From positions 186,001 to 250,000 of the forward strand of contig NZ_SDEA01000001.1 in NCBI RefSeq assembly GCF_004522155.1: a DNA stretch of 64,000 nucleotides, in the 5' to 3' direction. Of the stretch, positions 1-12,018 are shown piece after piece (position 1 is the stretch's first letter; every line of letters starts with the position of its first letter). Source of the stretch: Paracoccus luteus (GTDB lineage: Bacteria; Pseudomonadota; Alphaproteobacteria; Rhodobacterales; Rhodobacteraceae). The position numbers were made by a program, and so were the translations under genes. The notes beneath the pieces are model-generated. The model made no database searches. It had not been told where the DNA came from and was given only the letters and a program-made list of their open reading frames with translations.

Positions 1-2735
<2,735 letters not shown>

Positions 2736-2805
2736 GGCCTCCACCCCAGGGATGCGGGGCCGCTGGACTGACCACCAGCGCCCCGGTCCACTTCTTCACC
2801 CGCCC

Positions 2806-2839
2806 AAAAAAAGGGGCCGCTGGCGCAACCAGCGGCCCC
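2806..2839 (-). terminator. Intrinsic terminator of hemP
   Basis: Read on the minus strand, an 11-bp perfect GC stem (2839-2829 with 2823-2813) with a 5-nt loop is followed by seven T (2812-2806). It lies 24 bases past the hemP stop. Confidence 0.85.
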
Positions 2840-2862
2840 TGTCATGTCCGGCGGGGTGGGCG

Positions 2863-3030
2863 TTATTTCGTCAGGATCAGCTTGCCCGCGCGGGTGATGC
2901 GCAGGTTATAGACCTGGTCCCCCAGCGCGATCAGGGCCTGGTTGCCGCCGCCGGTCAGGGCGTTGGCGTCGTGCAGCGGCATGTTCAGGGCGATGCTGCG
3001 GGTGAAATCGGTCGGGTTCAAGGCAGTCAT
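2863..3030 (-). CDS. hemP: Hemin uptake protein HemP
   Basis: A 55-residue protein of the HemP family, found with heme and iron uptake systems; its molecular role is poorly defined. The sequence carries the family core DANALTGGG followed by QVYNLRITRAGKLILTK at the C-terminus, which is how I recognise it. The start ATG (3030-3028) has a GGAG about 8 bases upstream. It stands alone between the pseudouridine synthase and znuA, with its own promoter region and a strong terminator. No heme transporter gene is in the window. Confidence 0.88.
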   Translation of the reverse strand: MTALNPTDFTRSIALNMPLHDANALTGGGNQALIALGDQVYNLRITRAGKLILTK

Positions 3031-3049
3031 GGCGCGGCTCCGGGTTTGT

Positions 3050-3087
3050 CCTAAGTCAAGCCTGACGGAATCGCTAACCTATGTCAA
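3050..3087 (-). promoter_or_regulatory. Direct repeat TTGAC(A/T)TAGG upstream of hemP
   Basis: Two copies of TTGACWTAGG, read toward hemP, occupy 3087-3078 and 3059-3050, 28 bases start to start. The distal copy contains TTGACA, a perfect -35 hexamer. HemP genes are commonly iron-regulated, so this may be an iron regulator site, but I cannot match it to a specific consensus. Confidence 0.35.
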
Positions 3088-3108
3088 AGCGAATTTGTCG
3101 GGTAAGCT

Positions 3109-4008
3109 TCATTGCTGCGGGCACCCGCCGATCGTGGCGGCCAAAGCCTCCAGCACCGCGGGGTAAAGCTGCGGTCCCGGCTCAAGCCCGCTGCCTTCGG
3201 GGTCCAGCGGCGGACCGATGGCGATGCCGCTGCCCTCGACCACCGTGGTCAGGGTCGCGGCATCGTGGTTCGCTTCGGGAAAGGCGCAGGCCGCGCCGGT
3301 CGCGGCCAGTTCGCGGCGCAGCCCGGTCAGGCGCGCGGCCCCCGGCGTCGCCGCCCCGCCCGACGCCACGGCCAGCGCCGGGCGCAGGCCATAGTGATCG
3401 GTGAAATAGCCGAACGCATCATGCGCCACGACGAAGCGAAGCCCGCGTACGGGCGCAAGCTGCGCCTGCAGGCGGGCGTCCAGCGCCGCCAGCGACTCGA
3501 CCGCATTTGCGGCGTTGGCGCGATAGGTGGGGGCGTTCGCCGCATCGCGCGATGCCAGCGCCTCGGCGATGGCCTGCAACCACAGCGCGCCATTCGTCGG
3601 GTCCAGCCAGGCGTGGGGGTCGATGTGCCCGTGCGCATGGTCGCCGTCGCCGTGCCCATGATCGCTGCCGCCGGCCGCGTCGCGCAGGCGGGTTCCCGGC
3701 ACGTCCAGCAGGGTCAGCACCCGATCCGTCCCCATCGCGTCGGCGGTGCCGTCCAGCCAGCCGGTCATCTGCGGCCCGACCCAGACCAGCAGGTCGGCGC
3801 GGCGCAGCGCCGACGCCTGCGACGGCCGCAGCTGCAGATCATGCGCGTCCTGTCCCGCGCCGACCAGCGTCTGCGGCGCCCCCAGTTCGCCCATCACGGC
3901 CGCCACCAGCGAGGCGGTGACGGGCGCGTCGGCGACGACGGCGGGCACCGCCAGCGCCGCACCGGGCAGGCACAGCAGCGCGGTCAGGAATTGGGTCAGG
4001 CGGATCAT
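3109..4008 (-). CDS. znuA: Zinc ABC transporter substrate-binding protein ZnuA
   Basis: Periplasmic zinc-binding component of the ZnuABC importer (cluster 9 family). 299 residues. A signal peptide spans about 1-20 (ending GAALA). Likely zinc ligands are His56 (QDAHDL), His132 (IDPHAW), His196 (VVAHDAF) and the acidic PEANHD near 245. Between the first two ligands is the His/Asp/Gly-rich loop (about 115-130) typical of zinc rather than manganese binders. It is divergent from zur-znuC-znuB, with a candidate Zur site in the 75-bp gap, so repression by zinc-loaded Zur is the likely control. Confidence 0.93.
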   Translation of the reverse strand: MIRLTQFLTALLCLPGAALAVPAVVADAPVTASLVAAVMGELGAPQTLVGAGQDAHDLQLRPSQASALRRADLLVWVGPQMTGWLDGTADAMGTDRVLTLLDVPGTRLRDAAGGSDHGHGDGDHAHGHIDPHAWLDPTNGALWLQAIAEALASRDAANAPTYRANAANAVESLAALDARLQAQLAPVRGLRFVVAHDAFGYFTDHYGLRPALAVASGGAATPGAARLTGLRRELAATGAACAFPEANHDAATLTTVVEGSGIAIGPPLDPEGSGLEPGPQLYPAVLEALAATIGGCPQQ

Positions 4009-4042
4009 CGGGGCGTCCTTGTCAGCGGTTCGGGGCGCCGCT

Positions 4043-4059
4043 ATGTTATACCATCACGT
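4043..4059. promoter_or_regulatory. Candidate Zur operator between znuA and zur
   Basis: An imperfect palindrome, ATGTTAT-ACC-ATCACGT, with five of seven positions symmetrical. It resembles the ATGTTATA...TATAACAT half-sites known for Zur boxes and sits between the divergent znuA and zur genes. The assignment rests on resemblance and position only. Confidence 0.5.
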
Positions 4060-4083
4060 CGGCAGGAAAAGACACAATATCAC

Positions 4084-4566
4084 ATGGCACCCGACACGCA
4101 GGCCTTTCACGATCATGACCACGGCGCCTGCGCGCGGGGCGCGTTGCAGGCGGCGCTGGACCGTGTGCGTGCGCGGGGCGCGCGCATGACCCCGGTGCGG
4201 CGGCGGACGCTGGAAATCCTGCTGGAATCGCACCGCGCGATGGGCGCCTATGAGGTGCTGGACCGGCTGGCCGCCGACGGCTTTGGCCACCAGCCGCCGG
4301 TCGCCTATCGGGCGCTGGATTTCCTTGTGGAACAGGGGCTTGCGCATCGCGTTCAGCGGCTGAACGCGTTTGCCGCCTGCGTCCATCCCGACCGCGACCA
4401 TGCGCCCGCCTTCCTGATCTGCCGCCTCTGCCAGCGCGTGGCCGAGGCTGACGCAGGCCCCGCGGGCGACGCGCTGGGGCGCACCGCCCGTGGTTTCCGG
4501 GTCGAACGCCTGACCATCGAGGCGCTGGGCCTGTGCCCCGCCTGCGCCGCGTTGGAACCCGCATGA
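4084..4566 (+). CDS. zur: Zinc uptake regulator Zur (Fur family)
   Basis: A 160-residue Fur-family repressor. It has an N-terminal winged helix (about residues 20-90, with RMTPVRRRTLEILL and QPPVAYRALDFL) and a C-terminal dimerisation and metal domain. Two Cys pairs, CRLC and CPAC, form the structural zinc site. A His-rich patch (FHDHDHG) is at the N-terminus. Its location between znuA and znuCB identifies it as Zur rather than Fur. It overlaps znuC by ATGA, so the two are translationally coupled. ATG 4084 is the first plausible start; the ribosome binding site is weak (AGGAA, long spacing). Confidence 0.9.
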   Translation: MAPDTQAFHDHDHGACARGALQAALDRVRARGARMTPVRRRTLEILLESHRAMGAYEVLDRLAADGFGHQPPVAYRALDFLVEQGLAHRVQRLNAFAACVHPDRDHAPAFLICRLCQRVAEADAGPAGDALGRTARGFRVERLTIEALGLCPACAALEPA

Positions 4567-5396
4567 CCGTGCCCGTGACCGTGCCCGCCCACGTGCCCGT
4601 TGCCCCGCCGGCCCCGGCCGCCGTCCAGCCGCCGCTGATCGCCGCCCGTGACCTGACCGTGACCCGCGCGGGGCTGGACAGTCCCGTCCTGCAGGGCGTG
4701 TCGCTGACCATCGCGCCGGGCGAGATCGTCACCGTCGTCGGCCCGAACGGGTCGGGGAAATCGACGCTGATCCGCGCCCTGCTGGGGCACCTGCCGCTGG
4801 ACGGGGGCCGGCTGACGCGCGCGCCGGGGCTGCGGATCGGCTATGTTCCGCAGCGGGTGCAGATGGACGCCGCGATGCCGATGACGGTGCGGCGCTTTCT
4901 GTCGCTGCCGCAGCGAGTGGGCGACGACCAGGCCGCCGCCGCACTGGCGCGCACGGGCGTCGCGGGGCTGGAACGGCGGCAGATCGCGGCGCTGTCGGGC
5001 GGGCAGTTCCAGCGCGTCCTGCTGGCGCGGGCGCTGCTGGCGCGGCCGCAGCTGCTGGTGCTGGACGAGCCGACGCAGGGGCTGGACCAGCCCGGCACGG
5101 TCGATTTCTATCGCCTGATCGAATCCCTGCGGACCGAGACCGGCGCCGCCGTCCTGCTGGTCAGCCACGACCTGCTGGTGGTGATGCGCGCGTCCGACCG
5201 GGTGGTCTGCCTGAACGGGCATATCTGCTGCGAGGGCACACCCCAGGACGTCAGCGCCGCGCCCGCCTATCGGGCGCTGTTCGGCGACGGGCAGGGGACG
5301 CTGGCGCTATATCGCCACCATCACGACCACCGCCACGACGGCGATGCCGTTGGGTCCGCCCCCCACGCCCACGGGCCGGATTGCCGCCATGATTGA
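4563..5396 (+). CDS. znuC: Zinc ABC transporter ATP-binding protein ZnuC
   Basis: Cytoplasmic ATPase of the ZnuABC zinc importer, 277 residues. Walker A GPNGSGKST lies near residue 60, the signature LSGGQFQR near 155, Walker B LLVLDEPTQGLD follows, and the switch His is in SHDLL. The C-terminus is a His/Asp-rich tail (HHHDHRHDG...HAHG), seen in zinc-system ATPases and possibly metal-binding. The start ATG overlaps the zur stop. The N-terminal 20 residues are Pro/Val-rich and unusual. Confidence 0.93.
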   Translation: MTVPVTVPAHVPVAPPAPAAVQPPLIAARDLTVTRAGLDSPVLQGVSLTIAPGEIVTVVGPNGSGKSTLIRALLGHLPLDGGRLTRAPGLRIGYVPQRVQMDAAMPMTVRRFLSLPQRVGDDQAAAALARTGVAGLERRQIAALSGGQFQRVLLARALLARPQLLVLDEPTQGLDQPGTVDFYRLIESLRTETGAAVLLVSHDLLVVMRASDRVVCLNGHICCEGTPQDVSAAPAYRALFGDGQGTLALYRHHHDHRHDGDAVGSAPHAHGPDCRHD

Positions 5397-6168
5397 CGAT
5401 TTCCTGCTGCGTGCCGGACTGGCCGGGCTGGGGCTGGCGCTGGCGGCGGGGCCGCTGGGGTCGTTCGTGGTGTGGCGGCGCATGGCCTATTTCGGGGACG
5501 CGACCGCCCATGCGGCGATCCTGGGGGTGGCGCTGGCGCTGTCGGCGGATCTGCCCGTGGGCTTCGGCGTGCTGGTCGTGTCGCTGGCGATGGCCGCGCT
5601 GGTGGCGCGGCTGGTCCGGCGCGGGCAGGGCGCGGACGCCACGCTGGGGGTGCTGGCACATTCCGCGCTGGCGCTGGGGCTGGTCGCCGCCAGCCTTGCC
5701 CCCGGCGGCGGCATGAACCTGGACGCATTCCTGTTTGGCGACATCCTGTCCGTGACCCGGACCGATGTCGGCTGGATCTGGGCGGGGTCGCTGTCGGTGC
5801 TGGCGCTGCTTGTCTGGCGCTGGCAGCGGCTGGTGACGGCGACGGTCAACGAGGAACTGGCGATGGCCGCAGGCATCGACCCCGCGCGCGAGCGGATGAT
5901 CCTGGCCCTGGCGCTGGCGGTGGTCGTCGCGGTCGCGATTCGGATCGTGGGCGCGCTGCTGGTCTCGGCGATGCTGATCGTGCCGGCGGCGGCCGCGCGG
6001 ATGGTCAGCGCCACGCCCGAACGCATGGCCGCCGCGGCGACCGCCATCGCGGCGGGCGCGGTGGTGGCGGGGCTGGCCGGCAGCCTGCGCTGGGACACGC
6101 CGGCGGGGCCGTCGATCGTGGTGGCGGCGGCCGCGGCATTCGCCGCGCTGGCGGCATTCCGCCGCTAG
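5389..6168 (+). CDS. znuB: Zinc ABC transporter permease ZnuB
   Basis: Integral membrane permease of the zinc importer, ABC-3 family, 259 residues with about seven to eight hydrophobic segments. Conserved family stretches include WRRMAYFGDATAHAAILG near the N-terminus and VGALLVSAMLIVPAAAAR in the C-terminal half. The start ATG at 5389 overlaps the znuC stop by eight bases. An earlier in-frame ATG at 5344 lies inside znuC and is less likely. Last gene of zur-znuC-znuB; no clear terminator follows. Confidence 0.92.
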   Translation: MIDDFLLRAGLAGLGLALAAGPLGSFVVWRRMAYFGDATAHAAILGVALALSADLPVGFGVLVVSLAMAALVARLVRRGQGADATLGVLAHSALALGLVAASLAPGGGMNLDAFLFGDILSVTRTDVGWIWAGSLSVLALLVWRWQRLVTATVNEELAMAAGIDPARERMILALALAVVVAVAIRIVGALLVSAMLIVPAAAARMVSATPERMAAAATAIAAGAVVAGLAGSLRWDTPAGPSIVVAAAAAFAALAAFRR

Positions 6169-6368
6169 AGTCGCATTCCGGCCACAGTCGCGCGGAACGC
6201 ACGCGGGCACGGAACCGACCCCCCTGCAAGTTGTTGGCGAATATGCAACAGTGGCCCTGACCCGGCCGACCGAGACAAGCGTTCGCGCTTTTCAAGATCG
6301 GGGGTTTGTGCAACTGTCGCCTCGATGCTGTCGGACTGGCAGCCTTCAAAAAAGTACGGAGCATGATC

Positions 6369-6596
6369 ATGACCAAATTTGCTACCTTCGCTCTGGCCCT
6401 CGGCCTGACGGCTTCGACCGCTATGGCCGGCGGCTATGTTGCCCCCGTCGTCGACGTGGAGCCGGTTGTCGTCGACACCCGTCCCGCCTCGACCAACGCT
6501 GGCCTGGTCGTTCCCGCCCTGCTGCTGCTGGGCGTGATCGCTGCCGTCGCTTCGGACGACGACGACGATGATGACGACGACACCACCGGCGAATAA
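6369..6596 (+). CDS. Small secreted/anchored protein with poly-Asp C-terminus
   Basis: 75 residues of unknown function. A signal peptide (MTKFATFALALGLTASTAMA) is followed by a short Val/Pro-rich segment, a hydrophobic stretch (AGLVVPALLLLGVIAAVA) and an acidic tail of nine Asp then TTGE. I chose the ATG at 6369 because a GGAG sits 7 bases upstream; the ATG at 6363 is too close to it. A strong terminator follows at once, so it is monocistronic. It converges on the yjb-type operon. YjbE of enterobacteria is also a small secreted protein beside yjbFGH, but similarity is too weak to name it. Confidence 0.8.
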   Translation: MTKFATFALALGLTASTAMAGGYVAPVVDVEPVVVDTRPASTNAGLVVPALLLLGVIAAVASDDDDDDDDDTTGE

Positions 6597-6619
6597 TCCA
6601 CCCGGGTTATTTCTGATGG

Positions 6620-6650
6620 GGGCCAGTCTTCGGACTGGCCCTTTTCTTTT
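6620..6650 (+). terminator. Intrinsic terminator of the small acidic protein gene
   Basis: A nine-base perfect stem (GGGCCAGTC / GACTGGCCC) closes a TTCG tetraloop and is followed by TTTTCTTTT. One of the clearest terminators in the window. Confidence 0.95.
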
Positions 6651-6690
6651 GGCCCGGTCAGGTGGCCCTGGCCTTCGCGCCCGCCAGGAA

Positions 6691-6720
6691 CAAAAAAAGG
6701 CCCCGCCGGAATGGCGGGGC
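6691..6720 (-). terminator. Intrinsic terminator of the yjbH-yjbF operon
   Basis: On the minus strand an 8-bp stem (GCCCCGCC / GGCGGGGC) with a 5-nt loop is followed by C and seven T. It lies 21 bases past the yjbF stop and converges on the terminator at 6620-6650. Confidence 0.93.
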
Positions 6721-6741
6721 ATTTTCATTCGGTGGCGCCGA

Positions 6742-7386
6742 TCAGGGGCGCAGCGTCTGGACCGTCACGTAACCCAGTCCGGGTCCGGCCCATTGCCGCG
6801 ACACGCCCGCGCCGGGCAGATAGCTGTTCTGGAAGGTCAGCCCGTGGCCGGCGCAATCCTCGACCATGACACCGGCGCGGGGGCCGGGGCCGATGCGGCA
6901 GTCGAACACCAGCGGCCGTTCCAGCCCGTCGGCGGAATAGATCCGCATCGTCCGCTGTGCCGCACCCGACCGGCCCGCGCCGATCAGCGCGGCCGATCCC
7001 GCCGCCTCGGCGACGGACAGGTCGTTGCCCAGGCCGCGGGTGCCCGTCAGCATGAACCCGCGCATGATGACCGCCTGTTCGTTCTTGGTCATATAGGTGC
7101 GCATCCCGCCGTTCTGGCCCGTCATCGCCAGAACCTGCGTGGTGCCCATGCTTTCCAGCCCCACCATGATCAGCGGGCCCTTGTTCACCGCCAATGCCTC
7201 GGCCGCCATCGCCTGCGGATCGGGGGCGGGGGCGGCGGGGGCCGCCCGGCGGCCCGCCAGCACCTGCCCCAGCGCCTGCCGCGCGATGCCCAGGTTCGAC
7301 GGACCATCCGACGCGGTGTTGCCACAGGCGGTCAGGGTGGCCAGCACGGCCAGCGCGGCGAGGCCGCGGGTGAACGTCACGGTCAT
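6742..7386 (-). CDS. yjbF: YjbF/GfcB-family outer-membrane lipoprotein
   Basis: 214-residue lipoprotein of the YjbF (GfcB) family, part of exopolysaccharide/group 4 capsule export loci. The signal peptide ends in a lipobox, LATLTAC, near residue 21. A Pro/Ala linker follows, and the remainder is a beta-rich domain with GTRGLG and RTYMTKNEQAVI. The start codon overlaps the yjbH stop (ATGA), with GGGGGAA upstream as ribosome binding site. This coupling and order support a shared role with YjbH in polysaccharide secretion. Confidence 0.82.
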   Translation of the reverse strand: MTVTFTRGLAALAVLATLTACGNTASDGPSNLGIARQALGQVLAGRRAAPAAPAPDPQAMAAEALAVNKGPLIMVGLESMGTTQVLAMTGQNGGMRTYMTKNEQAVIMRGFMLTGTRGLGNDLSVAEAAGSAALIGAGRSGAAQRTMRIYSADGLERPLVFDCRIGPGPRAGVMVEDCAGHGLTFQNSYLPGAGVSRQWAGPGLGYVTVQTLRP

Positions 7387-9623
7387 CGCCAGAATTTCCC
7401 CCATCCGTCATACATCCGCGTGCCGTGGCTTTCGCGGATCGTGTCATACAGCCGCCCATCGACCTTGACTCGCTGCCCGCCATCGCGGTTCAGCGACCCC
7501 AGCGTGCCGCCGACCGTGCGCTTGGTCGGCGTGCCGATCGCCCACGCCAGCGGCGCGCGCAGCATGATCCCCTTGTCGAACGAGCCCTCGCCGAACTCGT
7601 CCTCGCTGAGGTTGGTCTTGGTGACGAAGGCGCCGACCTGCCAGCCGCTGGCGAACTCGCGCGTCAGCGACACGGTCGCGCCATTGTCGCCGGCCAGATA
7701 CCGGCCGGCGTCCAGCTGCGCGACGAACCCCTGGCCGAACTCGTAATAGGCCGAGACGTGGCCGGTCGTGACCTCGTAGTCCAGGAACTCGAACGCGTCG
7801 CGATAGTCGCGCTTGCGCACGCGGTTGATCTCGACCCCAAGGCCCAGCGGCGAATTGACCGGCTTCCACAAGGCCTCGCCCGAGACGCCGGCATACATGC
7901 GTTCCAGCAGGCCGACCGTCACGCGGGTATAGGTGGTCGGCGTCGGCCGCGCATACCAGTTCAGCGTCAGTTCCGGCACCTGCAGCTTGTCGTTGCCCGA
8001 ATACATCCGGCTGTCCGACCGGACGCGATAGACGCCCTCGTTCTCGGCCGTGACCTCCTCGATGGTCATGGCCTCGTATTCCTCGACGGTCATCGTGCCG
8101 GGCGCGTCCTGTTCGGCGTTGCCGAACAGGCGCTGGCGGATCGTGCCCTTGGCCAGCAGGCCGGGCAACAGCTCATAGCTGGAGCTCAGCGCGACCCCGA
8201 CCTCATAGCGGAACGGCTCGTCCGGGTCGAACAGGCCGGTGGTAAAGAACGGGCGCAGCCCCCATTGGAACCGGGGCAGGTTGCCGGGCGTGCCGACCAG
8301 CCCGGCGGGGCGCGGATCGGCGTCGGTCAGGACGGCCGCGGCGGCGATCTGCCCGGCCTCGGTATTCTCCAGCCGTTCCACGTCGGCGCGGCGCATGGTC
8401 ACCGACGACGTCGGGATCCCGTCCTCGACCGAGGTGACGACCAGCGTGTCCACCGACGGCGGCAGCGCGCGGGTCATCAGCCGGGCGGTGCGGCCGACGG
8501 CCTGCGCCTGCTGGATATAGCGGTTGTTGCGGATGCGGACCTCGGCGCGGTTGGCGGTCAGCACCATCGATTCCAGCGTCTGCCCCTCTTTCGCCAGGGC
8601 GTCGGACAGCGCCTGCTGGATGGCGGGCTGCGCGGTCGGGTCGGCCGACCAGGCGCCGGACCAGCCCTCGGGGTCGGCGCCCGGCGCGACGCGGGGACGC
8701 ACCGGCGCCGGCGCCTTTTCCAGCCCGGACGGATAGGGCGACTGCTTGGGGTTCAGCGCCAGCGAGAACTGGATGCCCGCGTGCGTGCCGCCCAGCAGAT
8801 AGCCGCCGACCTGCCACGCCTGCCCGCCCTGCCAGGTAAAGCCAAGGTTCACGTTGTTCTTCAACTCGTCGTCGTCGCTGACCCAGGCGCTGCGCGCGCA
8901 GCGGTCCGCGTCGCCCGTCTCGCAGGCATAGTCGTCGCCGGAATATTCGGCCGCCAGCGTCAGCCGGTCGGTTGCCTTCCACTGGACGCCCGCAAAAGGC
9001 GCCACCTCGCCCTTGAACCACTGGTCGGCGTTCAGCTTGCCGCCGGTGCCCTCGTCGGGGCCGGGGCGGTCGCCGATGGGCGACCCGATCCCGCCCGAGG
9101 ACGCCAGCCGCCCCCAGCCCAGTCCGGCGGTGACCCGCAGCCGCGGGTTGATCGTCTTGGTGGCGACCAGATATTCGGCCGAATAGAACCCCGTGCCGAT
9201 CGCGTCCTGGATGCCGACGGCGACGGCCGGGCGCCAGCCGTTCTCGGCCTCGTCCAGGAACTGATAGCGCAGATCCAGCGAGCGGTCGCGGACATAGCCG
9301 CGGCGCTGTTCGGTGCTGTCGAACTTGCCATAGCGCAGCGCGACGGTCATCCGCGGGATCAGCTGGAAGGTCAGCCCGGTGCGCTGGTCCAGCTGCGACG
9401 CCGACACGGTCGCGGCCAGCGTGGCGTCGGGCAGCACCTCGGCGGTGGGCGTGTCGATCAGGCCCGGCAGGCCATAGCGGTTCATCACCGTGCCGATCAT
9501 CGGATCGGCCAGCGCGGCCGTGGGCGCCGCGTTCAGCGGCACCAGGGCCAGCAGCGCGGCGGGGATGGCCGTGGCCAGCAACCGGCTTGTGTGCGGCGTC
9601 GGGCGGGTGCGGCGGGGCGTCAT
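7383..9623 (-). CDS. yjbH: YjbH/GfcD-family outer-membrane beta-barrel protein
   Basis: 746-residue outer-membrane protein of the YjbH family, implicated in exopolysaccharide export. A signal peptide ends near residue 40 (PTAALA). The mature start (MNRYGLPGLIDTPTAEVL) is typical of the family, followed by repeated amphipathic beta strands. The region around residues 340-460 (long helix and PSVDTLVV) looks like the internal periplasmic domain. The start at 9623 has AAGGA 7 bases upstream; longer readings start in GC-rich non-coding sequence. It lies between a lipoprotein gene and yjbF. Confidence 0.85.
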   Translation of the reverse strand: MTPRRTRPTPHTSRLLATAIPAALLALVPLNAAPTAALADPMIGTVMNRYGLPGLIDTPTAEVLPDATLAATVSASQLDQRTGLTFQLIPRMTVALRYGKFDSTEQRRGYVRDRSLDLRYQFLDEAENGWRPAVAVGIQDAIGTGFYSAEYLVATKTINPRLRVTAGLGWGRLASSGGIGSPIGDRPGPDEGTGGKLNADQWFKGEVAPFAGVQWKATDRLTLAAEYSGDDYACETGDADRCARSAWVSDDDELKNNVNLGFTWQGGQAWQVGGYLLGGTHAGIQFSLALNPKQSPYPSGLEKAPAPVRPRVAPGADPEGWSGAWSADPTAQPAIQQALSDALAKEGQTLESMVLTANRAEVRIRNNRYIQQAQAVGRTARLMTRALPPSVDTLVVTSVEDGIPTSSVTMRRADVERLENTEAGQIAAAAVLTDADPRPAGLVGTPGNLPRFQWGLRPFFTTGLFDPDEPFRYEVGVALSSSYELLPGLLAKGTIRQRLFGNAEQDAPGTMTVEEYEAMTIEEVTAENEGVYRVRSDSRMYSGNDKLQVPELTLNWYARPTPTTYTRVTVGLLERMYAGVSGEALWKPVNSPLGLGVEINRVRKRDYRDAFEFLDYEVTTGHVSAYYEFGQGFVAQLDAGRYLAGDNGATVSLTREFASGWQVGAFVTKTNLSEDEFGEGSFDKGIMLRAPLAWAIGTPTKRTVGGTLGSLNRDGGQRVKVDGRLYDTIRESHGTRMYDGWGKFWR

Positions 9624-9737
9624 CGGGTCTGTCCTTTCACGGTCGGAACCGGGCGGGCCGGCAGTCTGGCGGCGGTGGCCCGGGGGGCCGGGCAGAAGGG
9701 CAGGGGCGGGGCGGCCGGGCCGCCCGGCCACGGGGGG

Positions 9738-10274
9738 TCAGGCCTTGGGCGCGGCGGCAGCGGCAGCGGCACCGGCAGCGGCCGCCGGTGCCGCGCAGCC
9801 GGCAAAGGTCCGGCCGTTCGCGCGCAGCGAGGCGGTCATGGGCTGGTTGCCGCAATCCTCGCCCCGGATGGTCAGGGCAAAGGGCTGGCTGTTCAGGGTG
9901 CCGATGTATTCCACGCCCCCCGCATAGGGGACGCGCCGCACCGACACCGTGGCGGGTTTGGCGCCCGGCCGCTCGAACCGGGCCGAGCCGTCGCTGACGG
10001 CCGCCGTCCACCCCTCGCCCGCGGCGACAAAGGCGGTGACGGCCAGCGTCTCGCGTTCGGCGGTGGCGACGGCGGCGGTCTTGCCGCCCACCTCCAGCGG
10101 CTGGTCCAGCGGCGAGGCGCCGGTCGGGTCGGGGATCGCGGGCTTGGGCGGGGCGTTGGGATCGACGGGCGCGACGGCGGGCTTGTCCCAGGGCATGCGG
10201 AAATCGGCCATCGACTGCGCGTCGCAGGCGGCCAGCGCCAGCGGCAGCGCCAGCAGGGCAAGGCGGGGTTTCAT
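9738..10274 (-). CDS. Putative lipoprotein, COG3650-like
   Basis: 178-residue secreted protein. The signal peptide (MKPRLALLALPLALAAC) ends in a lipobox at Cys17. A Pro-rich linker with two related Pro/Asp stretches follows. The C-terminal half (GVEYIGTLNSQPFALTIRGE ... LRANGRTFAGCA) resembles COG3650-type envelope proteins of unknown function. The last 20 residues are almost pure Ala/Pro. It is first in a likely operon with yjbH and yjbF, separated from yjbH by 114 bp. A TTG further upstream would also be in frame, but ATG 10274 fits the signal peptide. Confidence 0.7.
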   Translation of the reverse strand: MKPRLALLALPLALAACDAQSMADFRMPWDKPAVAPVDPNAPPKPAIPDPTGASPLDQPLEVGGKTAAVATAERETLAVTAFVAAGEGWTAAVSDGSARFERPGAKPATVSVRRVPYAGGVEYIGTLNSQPFALTIRGEDCGNQPMTASLRANGRTFAGCAAPAAAAGAAAAAAAPKA

Positions 10275-10399
10275 GTCAGATCCTGTCCGTCGCTCAAGGC
10301 TTGTTGTTTGATCCAAGCCTTAGACAGACGCACCTGCCCTGACAAGCGCGGGGCGCAGGCCCGCCCCAGATTTCCGCAGCCCTGCGCGGCGTTTCGCCA

Positions 10400-11782
<1,383 letters not shown>

Positions 11783-11890
11783 GCGCGCCTCCTGCACATC
11801 CTAGGGCCTCAGCACCGCCAGGCGGTCCTGTGGATGGTGTCGCATTTATACCGGCCCGGCGGCAAGGGCGCGCCGGTCCCGATGTCGTGT

Positions 11891-11919
11891 TTGCATGCTG
11901 CCTGTTTTTTGTGCATGAC
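11891..11919 (+). promoter_or_regulatory. Weak candidate promoter of the dusB-ntr operon
   Basis: TTGCAT and CATGAC are separated by 17 bp in the most AT-rich part of the sdaA-dusB gap, about 100 bp before dusB. The -10 match is poor, and the call rests mainly on spacing and position. Confidence 0.25.
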
Positions 11920-12018
11920 TGCGCGCGAACAGGCAATCGCGCGTCTTCGGCCGTTCGTCCCGTGCCGGGGCGGCCGCGGCCCCTGTCGCCCTCGCCCCCG
12001 TGGACAGACCTTGCAGCC

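Noticed and set aside
2736..3054. Coding extension of the pseudouridine synthase to 3054
   Set aside because: Arises only from the frameshift at the poly-C run; it runs antisense across hemP and its terminator.
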